A stretch of 64,000 bases of DNA, from contig JAPWGK010000001.1 in the NCBI GenBank assembly GCA_029641185.1, positions 2,616,501 to 2,680,500 of the forward strand, given 5' to 3'. Below are positions 21,501-35,181 of this stretch, in pieces (positions within the stretch are counted from its first letter, which is position 1; each line of letters opens with the position of its first letter). The position numbers and the translations under genes are program-made. The notes under the pieces are model-generated. The model had not been told where the DNA came from. It was given only the letters and a program-made list of their open reading frames with translations, and did no database searches. This stretch comes from Pseudofabraea citricarpa (Eukaryota; Ascomycota; Leotiomycetes; Helotiales; Dermateaceae).

Positions 21501-24500
21501 GATAAGATTTTCACCGAAGTCTTCGGATCAGAGCCCCCCTTTCGCCATTTCTTCCACAACATGACGCCTGCTGCCTACCAGGTTGGTTTGGCGTACTTGG
21601 AAAGAGACAAGCTTATGCAGCGTTTACCATTCCCAAGCGTAGACTTAAAAAGTCGCCTGCCAGAAATTGAGTCGATAATGATCTGTATCCAGCAAAACCT
21701 ACCATGCATTTTGGTTGGCCCATCAGGATCTGGAAAGACAACCCTTATACAGCATATCGCAGCCACCACTGGAAGTTCGCTTGTGGTATTCCCACTGAAT
21801 GCTGATATTGATACCATGGATCTCGTAGGCGGGTTTGAACAAGTTGATCCACAAAGAGCAGCCAGCAGTTTCTTGGAGCAACTCAACGACTTTCTCAATA
21901 GTCGGGTTCTAGGCTCATTGCCCGGAAAGGTTCCTACATCTGCAGTCGACCTTCTCGAATTGCTCCAAGGTGGAGATCGCTTTGCGTCCTCCTACTTTTC
22001 AGATCTCAATATCCATTTGACCGCCTTGCAAGAAGCAACTTCCCTTCCAGAGATTGATTCATATCTCAACACATGTCTGGATTTCATGCAAAGCTCCATG
22101 TCCCTAGAGAACGCACGATTTGAATGGGTAGATGGTGTTTTGATCAAAGCTCTGGAACAAGGAAAGTGGCTTGTTCTCGATAATGCTAATCTTTGTAGTG
22201 CATCTGTGCTAGACAGACTCAATTCGCTCTTAGAACCAAATGGCTTCCTCAGTATCAACGAGCACTGTGGACCCGACGGTGAGCCTAAGGTCGTCAGACC
22301 TCATCCTGATTTCAGAATCTTCTTAACAATGGATGCTCGCTTCGGCGAACTTTCCAGAGCAATGCGTAATCGTGCTATTGAAATATTCCTAGAGCCATTA
22401 CAAGTAGATGCCACAGTGCAAAATGTTGGCCCTGTTGCAACTGCAGAACATGAGTCATCTATGCAGAGATACAAGATACTGTTCGGGGCTGTCGAGACCC
22501 AGAATACTACAACAGACCAAGCACACCTCACACAACGTGTTGCACTCGACAGTTTGTCGTGGTCTGATATGCCAATGCTTTCAAGATTTGCTACAGCAAT
22601 TCAAAATATGCCTACGATACCATCAAGCTATGCTCAACAAATTTCACGCATCAGTCAAGACTATATGCAATTCACTCAAACCGAGGAAAACAGTAAATTT
22701 ATGGCGGCTATTGGGAACATGTTAGATGCGCTCGCGAAGAAGACCGGCCTGCCGGGAGGCTTCAAAGACGCACAGGTTAGTGACCGTGCCGTCCCTTTCA
22801 TAATGTTATACTGTACTGATAGCATAAATAAAACAAATAGATTATCCATCCGCTCCAGAACTCACCCTTGGTTCCTCTCTTACAGCAAAGTGCTGAAAAT
22901 GATCAAGTATACTGGCTTGCGGCATGTTTCGAATTCAAATTAGATCTTCTTGCTGCTGCGGAGGCATTGCAGAGTCAAAAGATCAACATTGAAAGCTTGA
23001 GGGCGTCCGAAATGAATCGGTTCCAGCGCTCACTCGTCAGTGGGCGTGTTCCTGCTGTTGCAAAGGATTCTACAGTGCGCATTGCTAGCTTCTTATGGAG
23101 TATTCTGCAGCACTTCAATGAGTATCTCCAGATCCATTTTGCTGCTTCGTCATCCTGGGAGGTAAGATTTCAGCCCTTTTGAATCCTTGAAACTTTTCTG
23201 ACTTCTCTCTAGCATGACCAGATTGTGATGGCCTCACTTATACAGTACTGGTGGGAGACTTATAAGCTTGCCACAGCGAGATCGTTCGAAGAAGCAACCT
23301 TCCAGGCACATCTCGCGATTGGAGCAGATTTGCTCTCTAGTCTAGCTAATGCAGCTGATACTGTCCAAGAACAAAACCCACTTATACAGCTTTTCCACAA
23401 CGAGATACAGACTGAATTTGCGTCCGGGTTTAAGCTAACGACTGGTCTCAGCATGGAAATTCTTTGGAAACCTCTCAGACCGATTGTAACCTCCAATATT
23501 ACAGTTATGCGAACAGTGCTAGAGATGGAAAAGCTTGCTATCAGATTCGATGCCTTGAGATGGAATGTATCCATCTCGGTAGATGAGCTTGCTAACATTA
23601 TGAGTTCGCTGGTCAAGGCGTACCATCTCGTACTTACCTCGGAAGTGGATGGTGCATCTCTTACACAAACACTCAGCGTTGAACTTGAGAAGCTGGAAGC
23701 CACGAATGCAACCGAAAACGATGGAGTCAAACCTTATATGTGTGCTCAGTTTGAAGCTTTGCGACAATTCAAAGCGCTGGAGACAATGTCCTCGAAGTCG
23801 TCTACTTCGGCTTTAGCTGATTCAGATACCATTGTTCTGGCAGACTACCCTACCACATCAGAGATGCAACTACATAGCACAACACTCACTTCCCGGCCAT
23901 TGAAGAGTATCGATTATGTCCTGGGCAGCAACGACATCCTGCAGCCAATCATAGGAAACTTCTCAGTCGCGTTTTTACGCCGTCTGAATGCTGTTGGTGA
24001 CGTCAACCTCAAGTCCTTAAAGCTCCTAGAAACCGAACTACCAATACTTGGAGAAAAGCTTGCATTGTCTAGCGAAGCCATATCTCGGGATCAATTCGAT
24101 AACCTCAACGACATCTTGTCGCATCTACTTATTGATATCATCTCAGCACATGATGATTCAATTGCAAAAGAGTTCAATGCATGGTCACAAAACATCGAGA
24201 CTCAGCTCACGTACAGCCAGACAATCACAGCTTCTGCAAGCCCCATCGACGTGAGCGTATTGCCTCAGCACGTTCAAAATGTCCTCAGCAGTCATTTCAA
24301 TGTATCCATGATGTCAATAGCAACATCTCACAAACAACACGAAGCTAAGTTGCAGTATTCAGCAATCGCGTGGGTGCATTTCGCCATCGGATGCATTAGC
24401 CTCTTCGTGCCTGATCGTGCATTTGATCCGGACAAAAGACAGCGCTTGGAACGACGACGTCACCAGAACATGCGAGATGTTCTCCAAGGCAAAATTGTAG

Positions 24501-27500
24501 CCCTCAGGCAATTTGAGCTTCTTTTCAGCGGCCAGGACTCAAATCTGCGATGTCAATTACTCGGCAATGAATTAGCAGCACTTGGCGAGCCCGTCGAGAC
24601 TCTACTGGAAATCTATCGTCCTGAGCACTCGGAGCTGGATCAACTTCAGGGAGAATTCAAGAACTTGTTAAAGACTGTCATCCGCTCGACGCCTCATCTC
24701 ACGATCGTTAAATATTTCACAACATCAAGCACAGATAGTCTGCAAGAAATCAAGCTATTGCAGAACAATATCACCCAGATCATTCGCCGTCTGTCCGAGC
24801 GATTCCAAGCCTATAATGACCTTACTACACCAGTCATCAGCATGCTCAGATGTTTGCAAATAGGTCTCTCAATGGCAGCTATGGTATCTGCAGAGTCATC
24901 TCCAAAATCCTCGACAACTTCAGCGCTTAGCAAACTGACTCCTTTCCTTGGCGGAACACCAGGACATGTTGATGAAGATATCATCTCATCTCAACCAATG
25001 GAATATCTATCTTTAGTCGCAGCCACAGCATCTACTGAAGGTCTTTCTTCTTTTGATGCCGTCCAACGTCAATCGCTTTTCAAGGCCTTCCATTCGTGCT
25101 TTGAGCAGTGGACCAAGCGACTTGAATCCGACCGACTCGAAGCAGAATCTAAAAGTGGATTGTACCGATTCCGAGGAAGTGCAGAGGACGAGGAAGAAGA
25201 CGACCAAGAAGAGTTCAATGAGCTGTTCCCTGCTTACGACGATGACTCTTCCGAAACCACAGGCCCTTCGTCATCGCAACACACTACGAGAGATACAGCA
25301 ATTGGTCTAGCGAATATCCATGGAAACATCTTCCTGGGCAAGACGTCTTCTTCGGAAAACATTTTGGCTATCGTACGCAGCATTTCCAAGACAATTGGCA
25401 AAATTCATGAAGATGGCAACGCAGTTGGCTCACAAGACATGACGAGTTTGCTTAGCCCTGGTGTCCTTTTGCTTCTGGACGACCAGATTGAAGATCTCAG
25501 CTCTAGCGCCACTGTTCCCGAGACTTACAATTTCTATACGGACGCAAATCTCCCTGAGACTAGGAAACTAGTGACGTTGGTACATCAGATACAGGCTCGC
25601 TTCCAGGAGCTTCAGGCGGTTGATGAAATTGGGCACATGCAACCTCTTGAGGATGTCCTCGTCTCGTGCCGAGAACTTCTTCAGTTCCGCCACACAGAGC
25701 CACTCGCAAAGGTCATCACCAAGGTCGAAAAAGTGCACGTGTTCATGCATGAATGGCAATTCGGGGGGTGGGCAAGTCGTGTCAATTCTGCGTTGACACA
25801 TTACGATAACCTTACTGCCACGATCGTGAACTGGAGACGACTTGAACTCTCTACATGGGCAAAACTGTTCGATATGGAGACGAAGAAGTGTGATGATGAT
25901 GCGCGATCATGGTGGTTTGTGGCATACCAAGTCATTGTTGCAGCACCATTATCTATGGCTGAGTCCGAAGATCAGCTGAAATCATATGCACAGAAGCTTC
26001 TAAAAGATCTCGAGGTTTATTTCTCAACAGCAATTCTAGGCCAGTATATTCAACGCCTTCAGCTTCTCAAGCAATTAGAGAAGCATATGGGTCTACTTGC
26101 GCTCGAGTTCCCTAACTTGTCGATCATTCAGGTCGCTCTAACCAACTTCGTCGCTCTTTATGCTCGTTATGAAAACCCAGTCTTGGAGAACCTCAAGAGA
26201 GGTCGCGCATCTCTAGAGAAAGCTATGCGTGACGTCTTGCTCCTTGCAAGTTGGAAAGATACAAATATCGTGGCATTGAGAGACAGCGCGAAGAGATCTC
26301 ATCACAAGTTATTCAAGATTGTTCGAAAGTTCAGAGCTTTGTTGGGACAGCCGATGAATATGGTGCTTATACAAGGGCTACCGGATGAGGTTGCATTGGA
26401 GACAGAAAATTCGAGCTATATTGCTCCCGTCCAATATCCGGCAGTAGACCAAACTGCTCTGACTTTCTGCGCGACTACTGTACCAAAATGGAGCGAGAAA
26501 GCCAAGAGATTCCTCAACGTGTCGAAAACTGTCAATATGATGGCAGATACTAGCAGGCTTCCGGAATCTGCTGTGGAAGGCTCAGAGTATTTGGATTCTT
26601 TCCTCGCAAATATCATCTCATCGACTGCTGAACTTCAAAAGGCGACCCCTGCAGTGCTTACAGACGACAACAAAGATACCGTCAAGCACCTCAAGAACAG
26701 AAAACGAAAGCTCTTCGCTGATACTTTGAAAGAGCTTCGTCAAATGGGTGTCAAGTATAACCTTGGCGTAAATGCTCTGGCACGACAAGAATCTCTTTCA
26801 ACGGTCCTGACCAATACCGAATATCTATCATCAACTAGTGCTTTTGAGTCTCGGGGACTTGAGTACTACTTTCACAAGACCATTGATATTATTCCTCGTG
26901 CAAGAGAAGCTTGTCGCCAACACTCAGAAGACCTTAGCATCGCCGAAGTTGCTCGCAGTAAGGGCTTCCTTGAAGGACTTCTTCAAATCATCCTCGCCCA
27001 ACGTAATTCGCTATCCAGCGCTGTTGCAGGCATGACTCAATTAGAAACCGCTATCAAGATAGCCCAATCATTATGGGCACCGCAATCTTATCAGATCCGA
27101 CACTCGGAGACTATCACGAGCCATTTGAGACTCCTAAGATGGCTACCAAATATCCTGACAGCTGCACTTGAGATTGTTAGAATCCATGCCAAATTCGGAA
27201 AGATTAACTCCAATGCTGCTCGAGACAGTCTTACATCGTGGAGAGATACCTTTGTTGATCTGGCAAAGCGCTGGGATGCTCTACCAGACCTGCCAGTCAA
27301 GATTACTACCACGGAAAGACAAGAGCTAGAGGCATCTGTTTCCGCTAAGACGAACGAACTCGTGGCTGACGTGAAGGAGATTATCGAGAAGCGCCCAGAC
27401 TTGAAGTTTGTCCTTGGTCAAATTATACCATGGACAAATATCGTCACCAATTCTGATCCAGGCAGTGCTGAGATGTCCACAATTGCAACTCTAGACCAAA

Positions 27501-30478
27501 GACTTTCTACAATCTGCGACGCTGCACTTGTAGCGGTTGAGAAGCATAAGAAGGCACTTAGCACCTTACCTACATCTACTGAAGATCCAAGCTGGCTCCT
27601 ACAAAATGATGTGGCACTCAACAATAGTATAAACGCCCTTCACCACGATACCATCACCGCAAACCTTGAAGATGTGTTTACTTTGCTTCAGAACCTTAAC
27701 CTGGAAGATGCTAGTGAAAGCAGGGCCGCTGGAGCTGTGTTTGCAGTCGCTCTCCCAATCCTGCAGCAGTACTTCAATATTCTGCAGGAGACTATTACGA
27801 GATACGGGCAATTACATCGCGCCTCCTGTAAAGCTTCCTATATTTTGGCAAAGTCTTTCACGCAGATCGCATCGCAAGGATTCTGCACACCTTCAGAAAA
27901 ATCAGACGCACAAGATGGCAAGACAGAAAAACTTGAAGGCGGTACTGGACTTGGTGATGCCGAGGGCATGGAGGACATCAGCAAAGACATCCAAGATGAT
28001 GAGGATCTTTCCGAGCTCGCTCAAGAACCGAACAAGGGCGAAAAAGAGGAAGAGATTGAAGACGAACAAGACGCTGTTGATATGGCAGATGGGGATATGG
28101 AAGGTGAAATGGGGGATGCCGCAGAAAAGGGAGAAGACGAAGAGGATTCAGATGGCGATGATGAGAGTGGTGACGATATGGATGAGGAAACTGGCGATGT
28201 TGATGATCTCGATCCCACGGCCGTTGATGAAAAGATGTGGGATGGTGACGGCGAGCAAGCTGACAAGGACCAAGAAGGAGACGATTCTAAAGGCAAGGCC
28301 AGCAAGGACGAACAAGTTGCTGCGCAGGAAAACAACAGTAAGGAAGCTCCAGAGGGCGAGGACGGCGATGATGAGGAAGAGGAGGAAGCTGCCGGTGCGG
28401 AGCAAGGTGAAGAGATCAAACAAGATGATGCAGAGAAGCATGATCCGCATGTTGATGAGGGAGAAGCACTTGATCTCCCAGATGATATGGAATTAGATGG
28501 AGAGGACGATGGCGCAAGTGGGGATGAGGATGTCGACGGAGAGATGAATGATTTATCTGACATCGAAGAGGATGTGAGAGAGGGTGACGAGATGGCAAAA
28601 GATGGCAAAGATGAGCCTGAAGGCGAAGATGTGGATGGCCAAGAAGACCAGGAAATTGGCCCAGATATGGATGTCGTCGATTTGGATGAAGAGCAAGATC
28701 AAGATGGCGAGAAGACGGAGGACGTTGGCGAGAAAGAAGAAGACAAGGTGGATGAAAATTCCGAAGAGCAACAACCGGAAGACCAAGAAGGCCTTCTTCG
28801 TGATCAGAATGACGATGGTACTGCAGATGAAGAAAATGCAGTCCCGAGCGACGCTCAAGGCGTTGGCCAGGATCAGGATGATGATTCTCCAGATAACACC
28901 GATCCGGCTAGCAAAGCACAACGCGAGGATGGTGGCAAAGGTGGTGATTCTTCCGAGCAAAACGAGGCAGCAGCTGAAGATGGCGAGAAAGGACGGCAGG
29001 CCAATGGTGACGCACCCAAAGATGGCGAGGACGAAACTCAAGATACCACTAATGCTCAGCCGTTCAAGAAACTCGGAGATGCCCTCGAGAAATGGCACCG
29101 ACAACAAACTCAAATCCGCCAGCCTACAGAGCAAGAGGATCAAAAAGAGCAAGGTCAAGATCAAAGTACAGAGACGAATGACGAAAACACCGACTTTCAA
29201 CACTTGCAAGATGAAGATGCAGAAGCTGACACACAAGCTCTTGGTACCGCCACAGAGGAACAAGCTCACGCTCTTGATGAGTCTATGGCCATCGATAACG
29301 AAGCCAAGGAGATGCCCGAAATTTTCCAGCCGGATGAAGTGGAGTTGGATGGTGTGGATCATGAGGGTATGGATATCGATGAGCCAGCAGATATTGAGGA
29401 AGAGGAACCTTCTAGCGCATACGAGGGTCGTGCTGGTGCCATGATCGAACAAGCTCAAATTCCAGAAGATCAGCTACCCGACAATACCCAAGCCCACAAG
29501 ACTGAGGATATAGAAGAGGAAGTGGAAGAAGTTGACAACCAGCTCTCAAGCACGCACTTGGATGGTTCAGTCGAACTCGCTCGCTCAGCTGAAGATGCTC
29601 GTGATCACTGGATGCACTACGAGGCATCGACACGCGATCTCTCCCTCTCTCTGACTGAACAACTCCGCCTGATTCTCGCACCTAGACTAGCAACTAAGAT
29701 GCGTGGAGACTTCCGTACAGGAAAACGTCTGAATATTAAGCGAATCATCCCCTATATCGCCTCGCAATACAAGCGCGATAAGATCTGGATGCGCCGCAGC
29801 GTGCCCTCCAAGCGCAGTTATCAGATCATGCTTGCCGTGGACGACAGTAGTTCGATGGCCGAATCTGGCAGTGGTGCACTCGCACTGGAGACTCTCGTCA
29901 TGGTATCCAAGTCGTTGAGCATGCTTGAAGTCGGCGAGATCTGTGTAGTCGGGTTCGGCGAGAGGGTGAAGGTAGCCCACGATTTTGAGACGCCCTTCAG
30001 CTCTGATGCCGGGCCACGCGTGATCCAAAACTTCGGCTTCAAGCAGAAGACGACCAACGTGACGCAGCTGGTCCAGCAAAGCATCGACCTGTTCCGCAGC
30101 GCGCGCGCCAAAGCCAGCGGCACACCGGCGGACCTCTGGCAGATGGAACTGATCATCTCGGACGGCGTGTGCGACTCGTCGGAGCACGACGCGATCCGGC
30201 GGCTGCTGCGCCAGGCGCTCGAGGAGCGCATCATGATGGTCTTCGTCGTCGTCGACGACGTGCGCAACAAGAAGAAGGGCGAGAGCGTCATGGACCTGAA
30301 GGAGGCCAAGTTCGTCAAGAACGACATGACGGGCGCCCAGACGGTCAAGATCGAGAGGTACCTCGATACCTTCCCCTTCCAGTACTACCTCGTCGTCAGC
30401 GACGTCCGCGAGCTGCCCGGCGTCCTGGCTACCCTGCTCCGGCAGTGGTTCTCGGAGGTGGTGGATTCGGGGAATTAG
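15504..30478 (+). CDS. MDN1: Midasin (Mdn1/Rea1), AAA+ ATPase of 60S ribosome assembly
   Basis: Giant dynein-like ATPase that removes assembly factors (Ytm1 and Rsa4 classes) from pre-60S particles in nucleolus and nucleoplasm. Three exons, 15504-22775, 22841-23161 and 23213-30478, give 4952 residues, the normal midasin size. Introns are 65 nt (GTTAGT...AATAG) and 51 nt (GTAAGA...TCTAG), both phase 0. Six AAA+ modules carry Walker A motifs near residues 306 (GLAGSGKTS), 639 (GETGIGKTT), 1087 (GPTSSGKTS), 1379 (GETGCGKTT), 1761 (GSPGVGKTT) and 2072 (GPSGSGKTT). Walker B is canonical in modules 2-5 (LLDEINLAS, VLDELNLAP, LLDEISLAD, LLDEMNLAS) and altered in 1 (FIEDLDRAP) and 6 (VLDNANLCS). A long helical linker follows, then an Asp/Glu-rich tract (about 4090-4620), then the C-terminal MIDAS/VWA domain with the metal motif DDSSSM near 4740. 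GC content rises sharply in the last 0.5 kb. Confidence 0.98.
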
Positions 30479-33400
30479 ATGGGTGGGATGTCGAGTTGGG
30501 GTTTGTCTATAGAAGTTACGCACTTTGCTTTTTGCTTTTCATCTCAATCTCGCATCGGGAGGAGTTGTGCTCTGGGGTTTTTTTTCTCGCTTTTATGTTG
30601 ATGTTTGTTCGTGTTTTGTGGGGATCCAAAAGGCGTTGGGGTCTGGGGGTCTGGGGGTCTTGGGGTCTGGGGGTCTGGGGGTCTTGGGGTCTTGGGGTCT
30701 GCGTAGATTAGAGTAGAGTAGAAGGGACAGGAATAAAAGTTTATTCTACTTACTATCTCTTTTTTGGTTTCGTATGTTCTTGAGTTCTGTGAACCATGTA
30801 CCATGTGCGCTGTAACGCGACGGAAGGCACGCTAGATGGACCCACTGCCTGTATTTAAGGAGTATTTCTCTCTTCAACCAACAACCTAGACAATCACTTC
30901 ACACTTCACATAACCTATTCATGCATGCCTCTCCTAAAAAGTTTACCTGTTTGGTGAAGCACGGCAAGACGAAGAACGTCAACTGGTATAGTAAGAGGCT
31001 GAAAGATAGCTAGCTACCTTACCGGCTAACCTTAGGTAAGTAGGTACTTGCCTCAGAATTTTGTTAAGTGGATAGGTAGGTAAATAAGGGGTAAGGGGTG
31101 AGTGATATAAGCGAGCATCTCGGTCCCGACGCTGTTCTTCTTCCCTCTTCGGAAACATTTCTCGGCGGGAGAGGAGGAAGGAAATTTTGGAGATCCGAAC
31201 ACTCGAACATGCAAGGCAGGTGGAATTGAATTTTTTTTTTTTTTTGCTTGTTGCAGAAGAGAAGACGACTGAAACACTGTGGGTGGGTTGTTGTAAGAGA
31301 GGGAAGGAGGTAAGTACACAGGTTGAGGGACGGTTGACCTCGATTTTTTCGAGAATCGATGTATTTCATATCCTACGCGCAACGAGGAAGAGAGGTCAAA
31401 TTTTAACAGAAGCCCTCTTGGGCTTGCACCCTTTCTTTTTCTTCTCGTCTCTTGCTAGGGACTAGCAAGCTCTCACGTATCTATCTATCAATCGATCCTG
31501 CGGCCTGTGTTAGATACGCCTTCATCCCTTCACTCGCCCTTTCCGGTCTTACATACATACACAGCCTTGCCTCCCTCCCTCCTTCCCTTCATCTCTTACC
31601 ATCTCTTACCACCCTCGCAGTTCCCATGCCCAACAAGATATATTTACGATCCATCTCTATTCCACAGGCCAATTCCTGACTGGGTATAATTAACCATGCA
31701 AGCTAACCAGAGTATTGATGATCGGCTTTCAGAACTGATAGACAAACGTTTTCTTACCATGAAGGAGTATCACAATGAAAGGAGCACACGGCATTACTTG
31801 CTTGCTAGCAGCGCTTCAAGTAGTGGTGGTATACGAGTATTGATTTATATCTATGGCACGGAAGTGAGTTTTGTATTTTCGTTGAAGTTTCCATGCCATC
31901 TTCCCTCGATGCTCCAAATCCCTCACCGATGACCGCATCTTCGACTCCATAGATAGAAGCACCCTTGCGTTTGCATATGCAAGGCAAGAACGAGGAACAT
32001 AGAGTCCCCCCAGTGGCATAGTATACGACTTCCCGATAGAGGTCAGACCATCCTTCTTTGGGGGCAATAAATGCTAGGCTGAGCGGATCCAGTGCAGCTA
32101 CGCCATTACATCACGGCAAGATAAGACACATCACTCAAGCCAACCTTTGCGCTGTTCCATGGCAAGCTTGCAACGTACTCGATGGTGTCATAGAACCAAC
32201 GACTCGTCTTCGCTCAGACCTGAGCTAAAGGTTGCATTTCCTTCGCCGTACCACGTACCGGGGACATCGATCAGCATTATAATATATCCTCGTTGTGTTT
32301 AGTAGATGTAGATGGGGTCCGGTGCTTCGAAACACGCGTAATCTAAAATCCAGGATGGGCTGGTGCCACCGCGAGGATATATAACATGCAGAGGAGCGAG
32401 CTACCGCGTGCTTTCCATTCCATACCTACCGTAGGGCTCGCTCGCTTACGTCGAGTGAATCCGACACCGCAAAGACTTGACACGGCATCAGAAAAGAAAA
32501 GAAGACAAAAAAAGCTCAAGGTAAAAAAGTCCGCTCAAAAGGCAAAAAGAAAAAAAAAAGGTTGCCTCGTAAGGTCTTTGTTTGGACTTCAGAATTCTCG
32601 AATCTGGGAGTCTGTCAGTTGCTTCTCTTTCCACAAGTTCCTGTCTGTTAATTGTCGTCGAAGAGTTGGAGCGTAAACGCTCGAAAGTAGTTACTTCCGA
32701 AGAAGTGATCTCAACCGCATCTAATGTTATCCACCGAAGTGGAAGGTTATAGAGCGGCCACTACAAAGTGTTTGATTTGTTTGTTGGGGTTACTTGCGCT
32801 ATTCATATATATCTATCTACCTGGCGCGCTGAAATTCACCGTCTTAGCCGAAGTGAATATTCTGAGTCTCAGAGCGAAAGCTTGCTGTCTGGCATACTAG
32901 AGAGGACCGGCTTTCTCAGACTCGTCTTCTGGCGCCTCAGGTCGATGGATTAGAACGGGGTTCGGTAAAAATGTGTTCAACTTGGCCACTCATGATTGCT
33001 CAACCGTTGAGGTACTGCTGCCGATTCTAAAAGTAACTATGCTTAGGAAAAGAGGATGGGATGATCACCGCATCTGTTCGTCTCTTTTACTTTGGCAGTG
33101 TTGACTCGGATTTGAGAACGTGTACGCTCGGAGAGCAGATGTCGATATAGCCAGAAGGGAGCAAAAGGCATGAGAATAGACAGTTATCATGCGAAGTCTT
33201 TTTTTGCCACAGAGCTCAAAATCCTTTCAAAATGAAATGCATCCTATAGAAACGCCATGCGACCTTGCGAGGTTAATTATGCTTAATGCTAATTACGGCA
33301 GTGGTATTTGAGATACACAATCATCAGCTTAGCAGTAAACTTTGAAGTATCTTGAAACCAAACTTGCCGTGCTGTGTATATGCGGAGATATGAAGCTCAC

Positions 33401-34000
33401 CGGTGGATAATTGAAGTCAAACAATACAATACTGGAGAGGGTTTTTGGAGAGAGAGAGAGAAGTAACATGAAGAGTAACACAATTCCTAAACTTGCACAC
33501 AGCAGCGCCAGAAAGCGGTAAATAGCAACAGGTCCAAATCACTAATCAGGAACAAGTATCAGTGGTCCCGCATATACATACGAGGTTAAGTAAGGTAAGA
33601 ATAAAACCGAAGAAGAAGGTAAAAAGAAAACCACGATGGCGTTTTGCACGCGAGAGAGAGATGCGAGTGGGGGTTTATTTCAAGGAAACAAAGATGGCAA
33701 AATGCAGCCAGTTTGATGGCCATGTCAGCAAAACAAAACACTCCTCGCTCACTCGAGCTGGAAAGTTTGTACTCTGAAGTATGATACCTCGATGAGCAGC
33801 TTCAGCATACTGGCCGAGGATAGACCACCACGAAGAAGCCGCGAAAAGAGTAGGTACCTGCCCTAACCTACCTAGCCTACCTACCTACTACTAGACGACC
33901 TCACCTCGAGCTATGATCCATCAAGAAAGCAATTCCTTCAATAAACGACTCCTCAATCTCGAGCCCCGAGGAAGTTGTCATTGTGCCGCTCTCGATCCCG
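30479..34000. other. Non-coding region downstream of MDN1
   Basis: Holds the MDN1 3' UTR with the G-rich array (30637-30700), T- and A-tracts (31232-31247, 32552-32561), and otherwise mixed-composition DNA. Open frames do not exceed about 110 codons and show no domain or intron-exon logic. TACC/GGTA-type repeats occur at 31030-31085 and 33850-33895. I see no gene. Confidence 0.55.
30637..30700 (+). repeat. G-rich 8-bp tandem array (GGGGGTCT/GGGGTCTT), G-quadruplex type
   Basis: About eight units, each a run of four or five G separated by TCT or TCTT, starting some 160 bp after the MDN1 stop and likely inside its 3' UTR. Four or more G4 runs with 3-4-nt loops meet the usual G-quadruplex rule, in both the DNA plus strand and the transcript. 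Confidence 0.9.
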
Positions 34001-34653
34001 CGTTCTCTTTCTCCCTCACTCCGCTTCTGCGACTGAATACACTTCTGATTTGTATCACCATCACCATCACCAACCTCCATCCCTCTGCAGCAGTAAAATA
34101 TCTGCTCCTGCGGGCCGCGTCTATGGCTGGAGAGACGGATGCGGCAATTCCCCCCATGACATGGCCGTTCCTCTGGTAGCTATTACCTTGCCTACCCAGG
34201 AAGGTAGATCTGACCGGGTTCAGGGGGAAGGCGTTACCTCGCTACTGTCTCCTCATTCCTCGTAGAGTGATACATATACGTATACGTGCAGAGCTGGGGG
34301 TTATGCAAACCCAGCTAAGAACCGTGTAAAAATGAGTATGGGTATGGGTATGGGCAAGTTGGGTAGCGGTAGACGGAAGACGTGCAGGGAAAAGGGAGAA
34401 GGGAAAAGTGCTTTCTTTCCGAACCCCAATGCGGTGGAGAGGAGGGGAGAGGGGAGGGAGGCGGAGCGGGAAAACGGAAATCTGGATCAGGGTTTTCTTT
34501 CCTGGCTGCGTTTGTAGATGGAGATGGATCGCAGAAGCAGAGAGTGAGAAGCCAGATACTTGAAAGGTAACAAGCTACGACAACGCACAGCTAGCCAGCC
34601 AGCCAGCCAGCTAGTCGTAAAGGACAAGTACGAGAATCTCAAGCTACAAGATC

Positions 34654-34706
34654 TTGTATTCTGTATTCTGTATTCTGTATTCTGTGTTCTGTGTTCTGTA
34701 TTCTGC
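34654..34706 (+). repeat. (TATTCTG)n minisatellite, about 7 units
   Basis: Seven-base unit TATTCTG/TGTTCTG repeated about seven times, with a T-to-G variant in the middle units. Confidence 0.9.
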
Positions 34707-34807
34707 GGGACAGACATGGCGATCAAGATAATATCATGTCGACGTCACGGGTAGCCACCGACGGAGCGATGTGGGTATATACTCTGTCGAAGGTATTTAA
34801 CATGGTA

Positions 34808-34833
34808 CATCTATCTATCTATCTATCTATCTA
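34808..34833 (+). repeat. (ATCT)6 microsatellite
   Basis: Perfect tetranucleotide run of ATCT in non-coding DNA. Confidence 0.9.
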
Positions 34834-35148
34834 GCAAGAATGAGCTCCAGCTCTCCGAGCAGGTGAGCAAGAGAGGAACGAGGCGAAAAAGAAAGGGAAA
34901 AAAAAAAGAAAAAGAAATCTCCTTACTCGGTCGGCTGCTCTACGCTCGCTTCGCTTCGCTGTACACAATACATACACATATGTTGAAACCCAACCCTGCA
35001 GCGGCCTACTCGTACAGAGATTACTTCGCGCATCCGATCGCGGGCGTCATGAATGCGTGTGTAGCCTCGGTGTGTGCGTGTGCTGGACAAGAAAGAGGAG
35101 GCTATAAGAGAGTAAGTCAAAAACTCCTTGTCTGTAAAGGAAATGGAG

Positions 35149-35181
35149 GAAGGAAGGAAGGAAGGAAGGAAGGAAGGAAGG
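35149..35181 (+). repeat. (GGAA)8 microsatellite
   Basis: Perfect GGAA run on the plus strand. It opens spurious Glu/Gly/Arg-rich frames. Confidence 0.9.

Noticed and set aside
28021..29458. Long frames on both strands over the midasin acidic tract (28021-28608 -, 28553-29458 -, 28584-29444 +)
   Set aside because: The GAA/GAT-rich repeats of the Asp/Glu tract open all frames. The peptides are Ser, Leu/Ile or Lys/Met strings without any fold.
29687..30523. 278-codon minus-strand frame over the midasin VWA domain
   Set aside because: High third-position GC removes antisense stops here; the peptide has no domain and overlaps a conserved coding exon.
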